In this document: one piece after another, positions 46,807 through 55,438 of the stretch
Numbering within the stretch: position 1 is the first letter of the stretch
Layout: the number at the start of each line of letters is the position of its first letter
Assembly: GCA_001898335.1 (NCBI GenBank)
Contig: MKTS01000001.1
Coordinates: 186,001-250,000, forward strand
Source: Mucilaginibacter sp. 44-25
GTDB lineage: Bacteria > Bacteroidota > Bacteroidia > Sphingobacteriales > Sphingobacteriaceae
Direction of reading: 5' to 3'
Length of the DNA: 64,000 bases
Position numbers and translations under genes: made by a program
The notes under the pieces: generated by a model
The model's input: the letters and a program-made list of their open reading frames with translations, nothing else
Database searches by the model: none
Told to the model about the DNA's origin: nothing

Positions 46807-47988
46807 TTAATTAACTACAATATTATTAGCTTCAATTTCAACGTTTACCCCCGCATACTTAAGCATATTAAGCAATTCGGATGCTTTAACATTTTTTGAG
46901 ATGCGCCCGGTAAATTCCTTATCCGGTACATGGCCTTTGTAAACCACATTTACATTATACCATCTTGAGGCCTGGCGCAGTATAGCGTCTATTTTGGCGT
47001 CCCTAAATTGAAATAGGCCGTTTTTCCACGCCAGCTCATCATCCACGTCAACATTATTCAACACTTTGTTTTTGCCATCAGAGTTGATCTGTGCCTGCTG
47101 TCCCGGTACGAGCTTAGCGCTAAAGCCACCGCTATATATATTTACCGAACCTTCTAAAAGCGTTGTTTTCATCACCTGTTCATCATCATAGGCCATTACA
47201 TTAAAATGAGTGCCTAACACTTGTATCTCTGCATGCGGTGCTTTTACTTTAAAAGGCATATCCGGCATTTTGGCTACCTCGAAATAAGCTTCGCCGGTAA
47301 TGGAAACCTGCCTTATATGGCCTGTAAAACGGGTTGGAAAGGTTAATGAGGAAGCTGAGTTTAGCCACACATGCGTGCCATCAGGTAGGGCAACCTGGTA
47401 CTGGCCGCCTTTCGGGGTAGATATGGTATTTAATACTGGTGTCATATCTGCCGATGATGTAAGGGCGGCGGTATTATAGATAATTTGCCCGTCGGCTGTT
47501 TTTTTAATTAATGTTTTACCTTCTGTTGCTACCGTTCCTACGGTTGCATCATCCAATGTAATGGTGTTCCCGTCAGCCAATTTTAGAATAGCTTTGTTGC
47601 TTCCCGGAAGCGCGTCGTTTAGTGGCGCCTGTTGTTTTTTATGAATAGCAAGGTGCTTATCTGGTTTTAGCTTGGTATTTGTCCACACAGCTACAGCTAC
47701 CACCGTTAGCATGGCAGCAAAGCCAATCCACTTGATGAAACCTTTTTTCGGTTGGTTTACGGGAGTAGCTGTTAGTATATGCAAAAGCATTTGATGCTTT
47801 TGCTGTTCGTCAAAAATTTTTTGTTCAATATGAAGATCGTCCCATGTTTGCTCAATAAGCACTTGCAGATCAGGGTCATGTTTACCCTCGCTAATTAAGG
47901 CAAATAACTCATCGCGCTCCTGCTCAGTAGCCGTTTTATAGTAATAGCGATGAAAAAGGTATTGTAACCTTAATTTTGAGGTGTTCAT
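46807..47988 (-). CDS. FecR family anti-sigma factor (locus 1)
   Basis: A 393-residue inner-membrane anti-sigma factor. The cytoplasmic N terminus (LQYLFHRYYYKTATEQERDEL) binds the sigma factor; one membrane segment lies at about 85-103 (WIGFAAMLTVVAVAVWT); the periplasmic FecR domain has ISTPKGGQYQVALPDGTHVW, LNSASSLTFPTRF and ITGEAYFEVAKMPDMPFKV, and a DUF4974 C-terminal domain follows (FQFRDAKIDAILRQASRWYN). It relays the state of the SusC STN domain to the ECF sigma factor. Gap to the sigma gene is 90 nt, containing a candidate promoter (CGGTGTCTTAATAA). Confidence 0.95.
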   Translation of the reverse strand: MNTSKLRLQYLFHRYYYKTATEQERDELFALISEGKHDPDLQVLIEQTWDDLHIEQKIFDEQQKHQMLLHILTATPVNQPKKGFIKWIGFAAMLTVVAVAVWTNTKLKPDKHLAIHKKQQAPLNDALPGSNKAILKLADGNTITLDDATVGTVATEGKTLIKKTADGQIIYNTAALTSSADMTPVLNTISTPKGGQYQVALPDGTHVWLNSASSLTFPTRFTGHIRQVSITGEAYFEVAKMPDMPFKVKAPHAEIQVLGTHFNVMAYDDEQVMKTTLLEGSVNIYSGGFSAKLVPGQQAQINSDGKNKVLNNVDVDDELAWKNGLFQFRDAKIDAILRQASRWYNVNVVYKGHVPDKEFTGRISKNVKASELLNMLKYAGVNVEIEANNIVVN

Positions 47989-48078
47989 TAAATGCTTATT
48001 ATAGGTTATAAAAGAGGGGTACTCAATTATTAAGACACCGGGGAGCCGAAAAAAGGGGGTATGGGTTTCCCGAAAATT

Positions 48079-48660
48079 TTAAAAAACTATCCAGGACAGG
48101 ATGATGAAAATGGAAACATCCATGTTTGACTGTAAAAAGCTGGTAATAGAATGGGTTGCGCCCTGCAAATATTTTTTTACCGTTTCGCGCGATAAACCCA
48201 TTTGCGTGGCGATCTCATCATATTTTAGCCGTTTATGGCGGCTAAGTAAATATACCCTTTGCTGTTGCGGCGGGAGATGATCTATGGCCATATCCAACAA
48301 ACTGTAGTATTCGTTATTTGAAGTATCAGTGTCAGCTAAAGCATCCTCTACAAGCTCAATACTTATAGGTTTGTGTTGCTGATGTTCGCGTGCCAGCTTA
48401 CGCAGGCAATTTAAAGCGTGGTTTTTGGCAATAATTAACAGATATGCTTTGAAATTATTAACACCTGCAAGTGCGTCTCTGTTGAGCCATATTTTTAAAA
48501 AGCTGTCCTGCACAACTTCTTCTGTTAGTTCAATGCTTTCCGTTATACGATGGATATGAGTACCTAACAACTGGTAGTAGGCGCTAAAAAGCTCTTTAAA
48601 AGCATGCTCGTTGCCACGAGATACTTCAAAAAGAAGTTCCTTTTCGTCAGATAGCATCAT
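48079..48660 (-). CDS. ECF RNA polymerase sigma factor (locus 1)
   Basis: A 193-residue sigma-70 family ECF factor. Region 2 is EHAFKELFSAYYQLLGTHIH ... LTEEVVQDSFLKIWLNRD, and region 4 is LDMAIDHLPPQQQRVYLLSRH with the HTH DEIATQMGLSRETVKKYL. The hydrophobic C terminus (MDVSIFIILSWIVF) is typical of the FecR-linked ECF group in Bacteroidota. It should drive the susC promoter when FecR releases it. The frame opens with two consecutive ATGs. It is the first gene of the reverse-strand locus, and its upstream region has no exact TAnnTTTG box. Confidence 0.95.
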   Translation of the reverse strand: MMLSDEKELLFEVSRGNEHAFKELFSAYYQLLGTHIHRITESIELTEEVVQDSFLKIWLNRDALAGVNNFKAYLLIIAKNHALNCLRKLAREHQQHKPISIELVEDALADTDTSNNEYYSLLDMAIDHLPPQQQRVYLLSRHKRLKYDEIATQMGLSRETVKKYLQGATHSITSFLQSNMDVSIFIILSWIVF

Positions 48661-48813
48661 TTAAAAGAGGTAGAATTAATTATTGGTAAGGCAAATAATT
48701 AAATAAAAATCAAAAAAGCAATTTAATTATGCTTAATTATAAAAAATATATCGCATTGCGTAAATGCTACACAATGGCAGTTTGGGTTATTTAACTATGC
48801 TTTAGGAGAATAA

Positions 48814-49836
48814 CTAAAACAGCGATGGCGTGCCACCAGGTTTGATTTTTCCAAGGTGCCTGTAAGCGCTTTCGGTAACCTCACGCCCTCTTGTAGTGCG
48901 CATTAAAAAGCCTTCCTGTATCAGGAATGGTTCATATACCTCTTCAATAGTACCCTCGTCTTCACCAACCGCGGTAGCTATGGTTTTTAAACCTACAGGG
49001 CCACCTTTAAACTTGTTGATAATGGTAGATAGTATCTTATTGTCCATTTCATCCAGTCCATGCTCATCTACATTGAGTGCATTGAGTGCATATTTGGCAA
49101 TCTCCGTATCAATTTTACCATTACCCTTTATCTGGGCGAAATCGCGGGTACGGCGTAGTAACGCGTTAGCGATACGCGGGGTGCCACGGCTCCGCCGGGC
49201 TATTTCATAAGCACCTTCGTCGCTTATGGGTGTACGCAGGATAGATGCCGAACGTAAAACGATGGTAGTTAGTAGTTTGGCATCGTAATATTCCAAGCGG
49301 CTGTTGATGCCAAACCTTGCACGCAGTGGTGCTGTAAGTAACCCTGAGCGTGTAGTGGCGCCAACCAGCGTAAAGGGATTAAGCGATATTTGTACTGAAC
49401 GGGCATTAGGGCCGCTCTCGAGCATAATATCTATCTTAAAATCCTCCATGGCCGAATAAAGATATTCTTCGACCAGGGGGCTTAGGCGGTGTATCTCATC
49501 GATAAATAGAATATCACCTGTTTCCAGATTGGTAAGTAAGCCGGCCAGATCGCCAGGCTTATCCAGCACAGGGCCGGATGTTATTTTAATTCCCACGCCC
49601 ATTTCATTCGCGATGATATGCGATAGGGTAGTTTTACCAAGTCCGGGAGGGCCATGCAGCAAAACATGATCAAGCGACTCGCCGCGTAAACGCGCTGCCT
49701 GTACAAATATCCTAAGGTTGGCTAAGATGTTATGCTGACCGGTGAAATCTTCAAAAGCCGCAGGGCGTAATACTTTTTCAATATCACGTTCGGCAGGCGA
49801 GAGGCGTTCACTATCAGGATCAAGATGCTCGTTCAT
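48814..49836 (-). CDS. ruvB: Holliday junction branch-migration helicase RuvB
   Basis: A 340-residue AAA+ motor that drives branch migration with RuvA. Walker A is [12 protein letters not shown] (about residues 61-72), Walker B is [12 protein letters not shown], sensor I is [12 protein letters not shown], and the arginine finger region is [13 protein letters not shown]. The C-terminal winged helix ends [18 protein letters not shown]. Length and motifs match the family exactly. ruvA is not in the window. A TAGCTTTG box lies 78 nt upstream. Confidence 0.98.
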   Translation of the reverse strand: MNEHLDPDSERLSPAERDIEKVLRPAAFEDFTGQHNILANLRIFVQAARLRGESLDHVLLHGPPGLGKTTLSHIIANEMGVGIKITSGPVLDKPGDLAGLLTNLETGDILFIDEIHRLSPLVEEYLYSAMEDFKIDIMLESGPNARSVQISLNPFTLVGATTRSGLLTAPLRARFGINSRLEYYDAKLLTTIVLRSASILRTPISDEGAYEIARRSRGTPRIANALLRRTRDFAQIKGNGKIDTEIAKYALNALNVDEHGLDEMDNKILSTIINKFKGGPVGLKTIATAVGEDEGTIEEVYEPFLIQEGFLMRTTRGREVTESAYRHLGKIKPGGTPSLF

Positions 49837-49913
49837 TTGCTGTAGCAGAAATTGGTGATTAGTTCATTAGAGATTAAGTTAACCAAAGATTAGTGATTAG
49901 CTCCACTGTTCAC

Positions 49914-49921
49914 CAAAGCTA
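49914..49921 (-). promoter_or_regulatory. -7 promoter box for ruvB
   Basis: The minus strand reads TAGCTTTG, an exact TAnnTTTG match about 78 nt before the ruvB ATG. A TTTG upstream is only 12 nt away, too close for a standard -33. Confidence 0.4.
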
Positions 49922-50034
49922 TATAAAATACTACAAATTTTAGTAATGATTTTGTAAGAGAGATCTGTTATTTAAAGATGATAGATTAATGGAAGTAGAA
50001 ATAAGCCTACTCTCCATCAATTAATTTTTAATCG

Positions 50035-50766
50035 CTATCCTTCCGGATACTTCCTGAAAATACTGTTGATCTTCATTTGTATAACGCCAAAGAAAGCCTC
50101 TTTAAATATTCCTTTCGACATTTTTGAGGCACCAGCTGTACGATCAGTAAAGATTATCGGAATTTCTACTACTTTAAAGTTATGCTTTATGGCCGTATAT
50201 TTCATTTCTATCTGGAAAGCATATCCTACAAACTTTATCTTGTCGAGGTTAAGGGTTTCCAGTACGCGGCGTTTATAACACATAAAACCGGCTGTGGCAT
50301 CCTGTATATCGATGCCTGTAATAAATCTTACATATACGGATGCAAAAAAACTCATCAATACACGGCTCATGGGCCAATTCACTACGTTTACCCCTTTGAT
50401 ATACCTTGAACCGATTGCCGCGTCAGCACCTTCTATACAGGCGTCGCGCAAGCGCAGCAGATCGTCCGGGTTGTGCGAAAAGTCGGCATCCATCTCAAAA
50501 ATATAATCGTAATGATGCTTTATCGCCCATTTAAAACCATGGATGTAGGCAGTTCCTAAGCCTTGTTTCCCGCTACGTTGCTCCATGTGTAAACGTTCGG
50601 AAAATTCAGTTTGTAAGCTTTTTACAATATTCGCTGTACCATCAGGCGACCCATCGTCAATTATAAGCAGGTGAAAATCATGCGGAAGGCTGAATACTTT
50701 ACGGATCATCCGTTCAATATTTTCCTTCTCGTTATAGGTAGGGATTATAACGATACTATCGGGCAC
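50035..50766 (-). CDS. GT2 polyprenyl-phosphate mannosyl/glycosyltransferase (DPM1-like)
   Basis: A 243-residue cytoplasmic-face glycosyltransferase of family GT2, close to dolichol-phosphate mannose synthase. The motifs are VIIPTYNEKENIERMI, IDDGSPDGTANIV, FEMDADFSHNPDDLLRL (DAD metal site) and SRYIKGVNVVNWPMSR. There is no C-terminal membrane pair, so it is the short soluble type. It would charge a polyprenyl phosphate with mannose or another hexose for envelope glycan or protein glycosylation. It lies between the terminator of the POT transporter gene and ruvB. The sugar is inferred from family only. Confidence 0.9.
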   Translation of the reverse strand: MPDSIVIIPTYNEKENIERMIRKVFSLPHDFHLLIIDDGSPDGTANIVKSLQTEFSERLHMEQRSGKQGLGTAYIHGFKWAIKHHYDYIFEMDADFSHNPDDLLRLRDACIEGADAAIGSRYIKGVNVVNWPMSRVLMSFFASVYVRFITGIDIQDATAGFMCYKRRVLETLNLDKIKFVGYAFQIEMKYTAIKHNFKVVEIPIIFTDRTAGASKMSKGIFKEAFFGVIQMKINSIFRKYPEG

Positions 50767-50834
50767 AGCTCAGAGGTTGCTTTATGAATAAATTGTGCGC
50801 TAAATTAGTTGATTTTGCGACGGCTTTAAAACAT

Positions 50835-50866
50835 AAAAGCAGGAAATCGACTAATTTCCTGCTTTT
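50835..50866. terminator. Intrinsic terminator after the POT transporter gene
   Basis: A 13-bp stem, AAAAGCAGGAAAT (50835-50847) with ATTTCCTGCTTTT (50854-50866) and a 6-nt loop. It ends the reverse-strand POT gene; the sequence is symmetric enough to act both ways. Confidence 0.85.
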
Positions 50867-50905
50867 AGTTAGTAATATTATGTTTACAAATTATTTACGT
50901 GGCTG

Positions 50906-52375
50906 TTATTTACCGTCAACCACCGGATCTGTAATATAATTACGCTCTTTCATGCGTGGTGATACAATAAGGAAGATAACAAGGAATATCGCGATAAAGC
51001 CTACAAAGAACCACTCGTAATTAGCCCCTTTAAGGTTTTTGGCCCACCAGCCTCCATCTTCGATCAAGCCATTAACTACTGCAGTGATCAGGTTGCCGAA
51101 TGATACTACCAGGAACCAGATACCCGTCATGGTACTTTTCATTGATTTTGGTGAATGTGTATACGCATATTCTAAACCGGTGATTGAAACCAAAACCTCA
51201 GCCGCTGAAAGCAATAAGAACGCGAACACTTGCCACCAGATAGATGGTGAACCACCATTATCTAAACTGGTATGGATAACACCAATAACCAAAAATGATA
51301 AAATAGTTATTACCAAACCTGTGCCTAAACGGCGTAATGGCGTTGTTTTAATGCCATGCTTATCAAGCCAAGGATATATCACATAGTTGAATAATGGGAT
51401 AAACATGAGCAGGAATACCGTGTTAAAGGTTGATAGCTGGCCGGGATATATAGTGAATTTAGTAAACCCGAGATTAATAACCCGGTCCATTTTTTCGGCA
51501 TAAAGTGTCCACTCCGACAAGCACTGATCCCAAACAGCCCAAAATGCCAGAGCAAAGAAGAACACCATCATCACCCTGTATACCGCTTTAATACCTTCAA
51601 CACGTTCAGGATCGAAATTATTTTTAGCAACATCCAGGAATGATTCTCCCTTTTTCCTTTGGCTCTGATGCGTAATTGCGTACCAGGTGATAAAAACAAG
51701 ATTGTTGCGGTTTACACCCTGCGGTGGTACTTTAACGTATTTTTTGCGACCTGCAAAGAAGATAATGGTTGCCAAAGCCATCAAAATTCCGGGAATACCG
51801 AAAGCCCATTTCGGACCGTAGTATTTGTAAATCCATGGAATAGCAACTGTCGACAACATAGAACCTGCATTAATGCTGAAATAAAACCAGCCGTAAACTT
51901 TTGAAAGCAAGTCCTGATTGGTAGCATCAAACTGGTCGCCTACGTTGGCAGACACACATGATTTAATACCTCCTGCGCCTATGGCTACTACCAATAAACC
52001 TAATTCAAAACCGGTAAGGCCGCCATCAAATGTTGCCAGCATCAAATGCCCTATGCAATAAATAATAGATACATATAAAATAAGCCTGTACTTCCCGGTA
52101 AACCAATCGGCTATCATACCGCCTACAAAGGGCAGGGCATAGGCCACCATTACAAACAAGTGGTGTAACTTATTAGCATGCGCATTAGCCTGATCTGTTA
52201 AAGCCGGATTGTTTGTAGGGTTAAAAAACTGATTTACTAAAAATAAGGTAAGTACCGAGCGCATGCCATAAAAGCTAAAACGCTCTGCAGCTTCGTTGCC
52301 AATAATATAAGGGACGCTTTTAGGAAATCTGGATTTAGGCTTTTCTGACGTCAGGGAAGGTGAAGTTTCTTGCAT
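50906..52375 (-). CDS. POT/PTR2 family peptide:proton symporter
   Basis: A 489-residue major-facilitator protein of the proton-coupled oligopeptide family. The N-terminal EAAERFSFYGMRSVLTLFL carries the ExxER motif that handles protons, and FYFSINAGSMLSTVAIPWIY is the PTR2 signature. About 12-14 hydrophobic segments are visible, ending in FVGFIAIFLVIFLIV. It imports di- and tripeptides into the cytoplasm. It is the sole gene of its unit, bounded by a terminator downstream. The secreted peptidases elsewhere in the window could supply its substrates, though this is only a general link. Confidence 0.95.
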   Translation of the reverse strand: MQETSPSLTSEKPKSRFPKSVPYIIGNEAAERFSFYGMRSVLTLFLVNQFFNPTNNPALTDQANAHANKLHHLFVMVAYALPFVGGMIADWFTGKYRLILYVSIIYCIGHLMLATFDGGLTGFELGLLVVAIGAGGIKSCVSANVGDQFDATNQDLLSKVYGWFYFSINAGSMLSTVAIPWIYKYYGPKWAFGIPGILMALATIIFFAGRKKYVKVPPQGVNRNNLVFITWYAITHQSQRKKGESFLDVAKNNFDPERVEGIKAVYRVMMVFFFALAFWAVWDQCLSEWTLYAEKMDRVINLGFTKFTIYPGQLSTFNTVFLLMFIPLFNYVIYPWLDKHGIKTTPLRRLGTGLVITILSFLVIGVIHTSLDNGGSPSIWWQVFAFLLLSAAEVLVSITGLEYAYTHSPKSMKSTMTGIWFLVVSFGNLITAVVNGLIEDGGWWAKNLKGANYEWFFVGFIAIFLVIFLIVSPRMKERNYITDPVVDGK

Positions 52376-52489
52376 TACTTATTAAATGATAGTGGGCTAA
52401 AATAGCATAAAATATGTTAACCGAAATTTTATACCGAAATTATTACAGCCCGTTACAGTATAGTTTGGAAATAATATGATTTAAAAGGT

Positions 52490-53407
52490 TTAATTTCTTT
52501 TGCGTTGAGGAAGTAATTTTCTGTCGCTGCGCGATTGTATTTTAGGGTCAACAAAACCGTCATCTACTTGCTGCGGTATATTGCGCATATCCATATTTTC
52601 AACAAAAAACCAACTTCCGTTTTGTAAACGGTAACCGTCATATGTAAGATCTGGCCCATAAGTTTCGGGCCTGTCCTTCATCTTATCGTCCGGCGGTGAT
52701 AAGTGATCAAAAACAATGAGATTTTGCTCAGGCACATACCGTAATAACATAGATGCCTGCCTGGTATATTCAAAAATAATCCTCTTAGCATCTTTCTTAT
52801 TATTAAATACAGGCATGCCGAGTACAGGATGATCATCCCTATCAAAAGAGAGTATCTCTATTACTTTTTTTGTTGAACGGATGTTGTTGCCTTTCCAGCC
52901 CAATAGGGCGTAATAAGGTTTAGATGCCGCAACACGTATGATCTTGTAATACTGCGCACCATACCAATGGCGGTTGTCTGTAACCGTATCACGCGAGTTT
53001 TTAAAGAACGGCGTATAATCTTCCAGCGGATACATCAATAATTTATCTCCGGTATTCATTTGTACGGTGCCAAAATACCGGTAACTGCCATCCTGGTTCA
53101 TAACATGCCAGGTAAATACCCTAAACCGGCTATCGGGCGAGTTAAGAATGCTTACCGTTTTAAGTGAATCAAATGGGTAATTAAATGAATGCGGAACTTT
53201 GAGTGCTGATACTAAAGTGCGTATAAAGCGGTAGTTGGCGTTTTTACGCTCCAGATCATCCGTGTCGTTCACAAACTTTTTGCCGAGTATAATAAGGCTA
53301 TCCTGATATACGCGCAGCTTTTTAAGATTGGCCAGTTCGTCCGAATGTTGCGAAAACGCACGACCACCAACGCAAATCAACAGGATGAATATACAAAAAG
53401 ACCTCAT
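52490..53407 (-). CDS. Exported protein of unknown function, 305 residues
   Basis: A protein with an SPI signal (SFCIFILLICVGGRAFSQ) and no membrane segments after it. I do not recognise a named family. The body has an opening helix (SDELANLKKLRVYQDSLIIL), then a beta-rich domain with many aromatic residues (FRVFTWHVMNQDGSYRYFG, YYALLGWKGNNIRSTKKVIE, IIFEYTRQASMLLRYV), and ends in a basic tail (SRSDRKLLPQRKRN). It resembles the many uncharacterised periplasmic proteins of Bacteroidota. The ATG at 53407 is used instead of a TTG one codon upstream. Confidence 0.75.
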   Translation of the reverse strand: MRSFCIFILLICVGGRAFSQHSDELANLKKLRVYQDSLIILGKKFVNDTDDLERKNANYRFIRTLVSALKVPHSFNYPFDSLKTVSILNSPDSRFRVFTWHVMNQDGSYRYFGTVQMNTGDKLLMYPLEDYTPFFKNSRDTVTDNRHWYGAQYYKIIRVAASKPYYALLGWKGNNIRSTKKVIEILSFDRDDHPVLGMPVFNNKKDAKRIIFEYTRQASMLLRYVPEQNLIVFDHLSPPDDKMKDRPETYGPDLTYDGYRLQNGSWFFVENMDMRNIPQQVDDGFVDPKIQSRSDRKLLPQRKRN

Positions 53408-53468
53408 CAATTTTTACCGGATAGTTAAATTAAAAACGTGTGGCAAAATAGTAAAAAATCAAAATGTA

Positions 53469-54647
53469 TTATGCCAGGTTTTCAACCACTATTGCACTGG
53501 CACCACCACCACCGTTACAAATGCCCGCCGCACCATACTTGCCTTTATTTTGTTGCAGAACATGAAGCAAGGTTACTACAATACGCGCGCCAGAAGCACC
53601 CAGCGGATGACCGATAGCTACGGCGCCACCATTCACGTTTACCTTTGCAGCATCAAGCCCTAATATTTTATTATTGGCTAATGACACAACCGAAAAAGCT
53701 TCGTTAATTTCGTAAAAATCTATTTGTTCGCCTGATAAACCCGCTTTATGCAATGCCAAAGGAATAGCTTTTGAAGGTGCGGTAGTAAACTGCTCAGGTG
53801 CTTGCTGAGCATCGGCAAAGGAAATTATTTTAGCAATTGGCTTTATACCCATCGCTTCGGCTCTTTCTTTACTCATTAACACCACCGCGGCTGCACCATC
53901 ATTAAGGGTAGAGGCATTTGCGGCTGTAACTGTACCATCTTTTTTGAACACTGGTTTAAGCGAAGGTATCTTATCAAACTTTACAGTGCGCGGTTCCTCG
54001 TCATCGCTAAACAAGGTTACTTCGCCTTTTTTATCTTTCAGCTCAACAGGAGTGATCTCATTTTTGAATTTGCCATCAGCTTGTGCCTGTTGGGCGCGTT
54101 TATATGATTCAATGGCAAAGGCATCCTGCTCTTCGCGTGTTACATTGCAATCAACGGCACAAAGCTCGGCGGCAGATCCCATATGGAAATCATTATATAC
54201 GTCCCAAAGGCCGTCCTTTACCAAACCATCAGTTATTTGCCCATTGCCTAAGCGATACCCATTACGTGCCTTATCCAGGTAGTACGGCACGTTACTCATG
54301 CTCTCGAAACCGCCGGCAACAATAATATCATTATCGCCATTGGCAATACTCTGAGCGCCCAGCATTATCGCCTTCATGCCCGATGCGCAAACTTTATTAA
54401 TGGTAGTAGCGGGTATATAGGGCAAGCCTGCAAATATGGCTGCCTGGGTGGCCGGAGCCTGACCAATATTAGCCGACAGCACATTACCCATAAATACCTC
54501 CTGAACATCAGCAGGCTGTAAGCCGGCTTTTTCAACAGCCGATTTAATTACAACTGCGCCCAGTTGCGTTGCCGATAAAGATGCAAGCGAGCCACCGAAA
54601 CTGCCGATAGGGGTGCGTGTAGCCGAAACAATATATACTTCCTTCAT
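53469..54647 (-). CDS. Acetyl-CoA C-acetyltransferase (thiolase)
   Basis: A 392-residue thiolase II that condenses two acetyl-CoA, or cleaves acetoacetyl-CoA. The nucleophile is Cys87 in INKVCASGMKAIMLGAQSI; the second site motifs are INEAFSVVSLANN, NVNGGAVAIGHPLGASGAR and the terminal cysteine in AAGICNGGGGASAIVVE. Full length. No other beta-oxidation or polyhydroxyalkanoate genes are adjacent, so biosynthetic versus degradative use cannot be decided. A TAnnTTTG box lies upstream. Confidence 0.96.
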   Translation of the reverse strand: MKEVYIVSATRTPIGSFGGSLASLSATQLGAVVIKSAVEKAGLQPADVQEVFMGNVLSANIGQAPATQAAIFAGLPYIPATTINKVCASGMKAIMLGAQSIANGDNDIIVAGGFESMSNVPYYLDKARNGYRLGNGQITDGLVKDGLWDVYNDFHMGSAAELCAVDCNVTREEQDAFAIESYKRAQQAQADGKFKNEITPVELKDKKGEVTLFSDDEEPRTVKFDKIPSLKPVFKKDGTVTAANASTLNDGAAAVVLMSKERAEAMGIKPIAKIISFADAQQAPEQFTTAPSKAIPLALHKAGLSGEQIDFYEINEAFSVVSLANNKILGLDAAKVNVNGGAVAIGHPLGASGARIVVTLLHVLQQNKGKYGAAGICNGGGGASAIVVENLA

Positions 54648-54679
54648 GATAGAATTTGCGTTTTGTAATTGATGAAAAG

Positions 54680-54687
54680 CAAATTTA
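54680..54687 (-). promoter_or_regulatory. -7 promoter box for the thiolase gene
   Basis: The minus strand reads TAAATTTG, an exact TAnnTTTG match 33 nt before the thiolase ATG. It lies just downstream of the stop of the ribbon-helix-helix gene. No good -33 element. Confidence 0.4.
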
Positions 54688-54718
54688 GGATTTTAAAATT
54701 ACTATGCATGCATAATAA

Positions 54719-54889
54719 TTATTCTTTGCTCGCTTTTTTCTTTTCCGACCTTTTACGGGCTTTTAAAGCTTCCTGTAGCAAGAACTCTATTTGCCCGTTA
54801 GTGCTCCTGAATTCATCAGCTGCCCATAGCTCAACTTCCTTAAGCATATCCGGATTGATACGTAAAACAAATGCTTTTTTCTCTGCCAT
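54719..54889 (-). CDS. Arc-like ribbon-helix-helix DNA-binding protein, 56 residues
   Basis: From the ATG at 54889 the frame reads MAEKKAFVLRINPDMLKEVE, followed by LWAADEFRSTNGQIEFLLQE and ALKARKRSEKKKASKE. This is the Arc/MetJ ribbon-helix-helix pattern: strand FVLRINPDML, helix A KEVELWAADE, the turn RSTNGQ and helix B IEFLLQEALKAR, with a lysine-rich tail. It starts 5 nt after the stop of the tubby-like gene, so it is the third gene of the SPFH operon and the likely autoregulator of it. The palindromic GATATC region upstream of the operon is a candidate operator. It is short and easily missed. Confidence 0.85.
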   Translation of the reverse strand: MAEKKAFVLRINPDMLKEVELWAADEFRSTNGQIEFLLQEALKARKRSEKKKASKE

Positions 54890-54894
54890 AGTAA

Positions 54895-55434
54895 TTAACC
54901 TGCTGCCGCTGCTTGCGCTTGTTTAACTAAAATGAAATGTACACCTATCATGGCCAAAAGCGCTACATCGGGTTTGCCAGGCTGCTGATTGTTTGGAGCC
55001 AGGGTGACCGAAAAAGGCCTTTTAAAACCCCATATAAGCTGTTTAATCTCCAGGATGTCGCCGTAGCTTTCGTTGAATAGCGTAAACGATCTGCTAAATA
55101 GCTTTTTAAATTTGTAAGTAGCTTCAAAGCCATTATTCATGCATAGTTTCACATTTCGTTTCCACACAGCGGGTTCTATTTCACCGATGAGTTCATCCTC
55201 GCCATGGTTGAGTAGTAAGGTTCGGCCTATTAAAGATCTGCGCTTAATGGTAAACAAGCCCGCTGCACATTCAACAATGGCATACCGGTTCAAAATGCTT
55301 TTGTAGCTTAAACGGGCATAGGTAAATTGTTCGTCGCTTAACTCATAATAAGGTCGCCACCAACCAATGCGATTGATGAAAAAGTCATTAGTGTGCATTT
55401 GGTCTATGCTCCTAAAGTTGGTTACTGGCTCCAT
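54895..55434 (-). CDS. Tubby/LURP-one/scramblase-like membrane-associated protein
   Basis: A 179-residue protein with no signal peptide. Most of its length is a run of short strands (YKSILNRYAIVECAAGLFTI, RSLIGRTLLLNHGEDELIGEI, ATYKFKKLFSRSFTLFNESY, ILEIKQLIWGFKRPFSVTL), and it ends with one hydrophobic helix (PDVALLAMIGVHFILVKQA). A beta-barrel closing on a C-terminal hydrophobic helix is the layout of the tubby-C/LURP-one/phospholipid-scramblase fold; this is my structural inference, not a motif hit. It sits between the SPFH and the ribbon-helix-helix genes with gaps of 4 and 5 nt, so the three are one transcript. Confidence 0.7.
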   Translation of the reverse strand: MEPVTNFRSIDQMHTNDFFINRIGWWRPYYELSDEQFTYARLSYKSILNRYAIVECAAGLFTIKRRSLIGRTLLLNHGEDELIGEIEPAVWKRNVKLCMNNGFEATYKFKKLFSRSFTLFNESYGDILEIKQLIWGFKRPFSVTLAPNNQQPGKPDVALLAMIGVHFILVKQAQAAAAG

Positions 55435-55438
55435 TATC

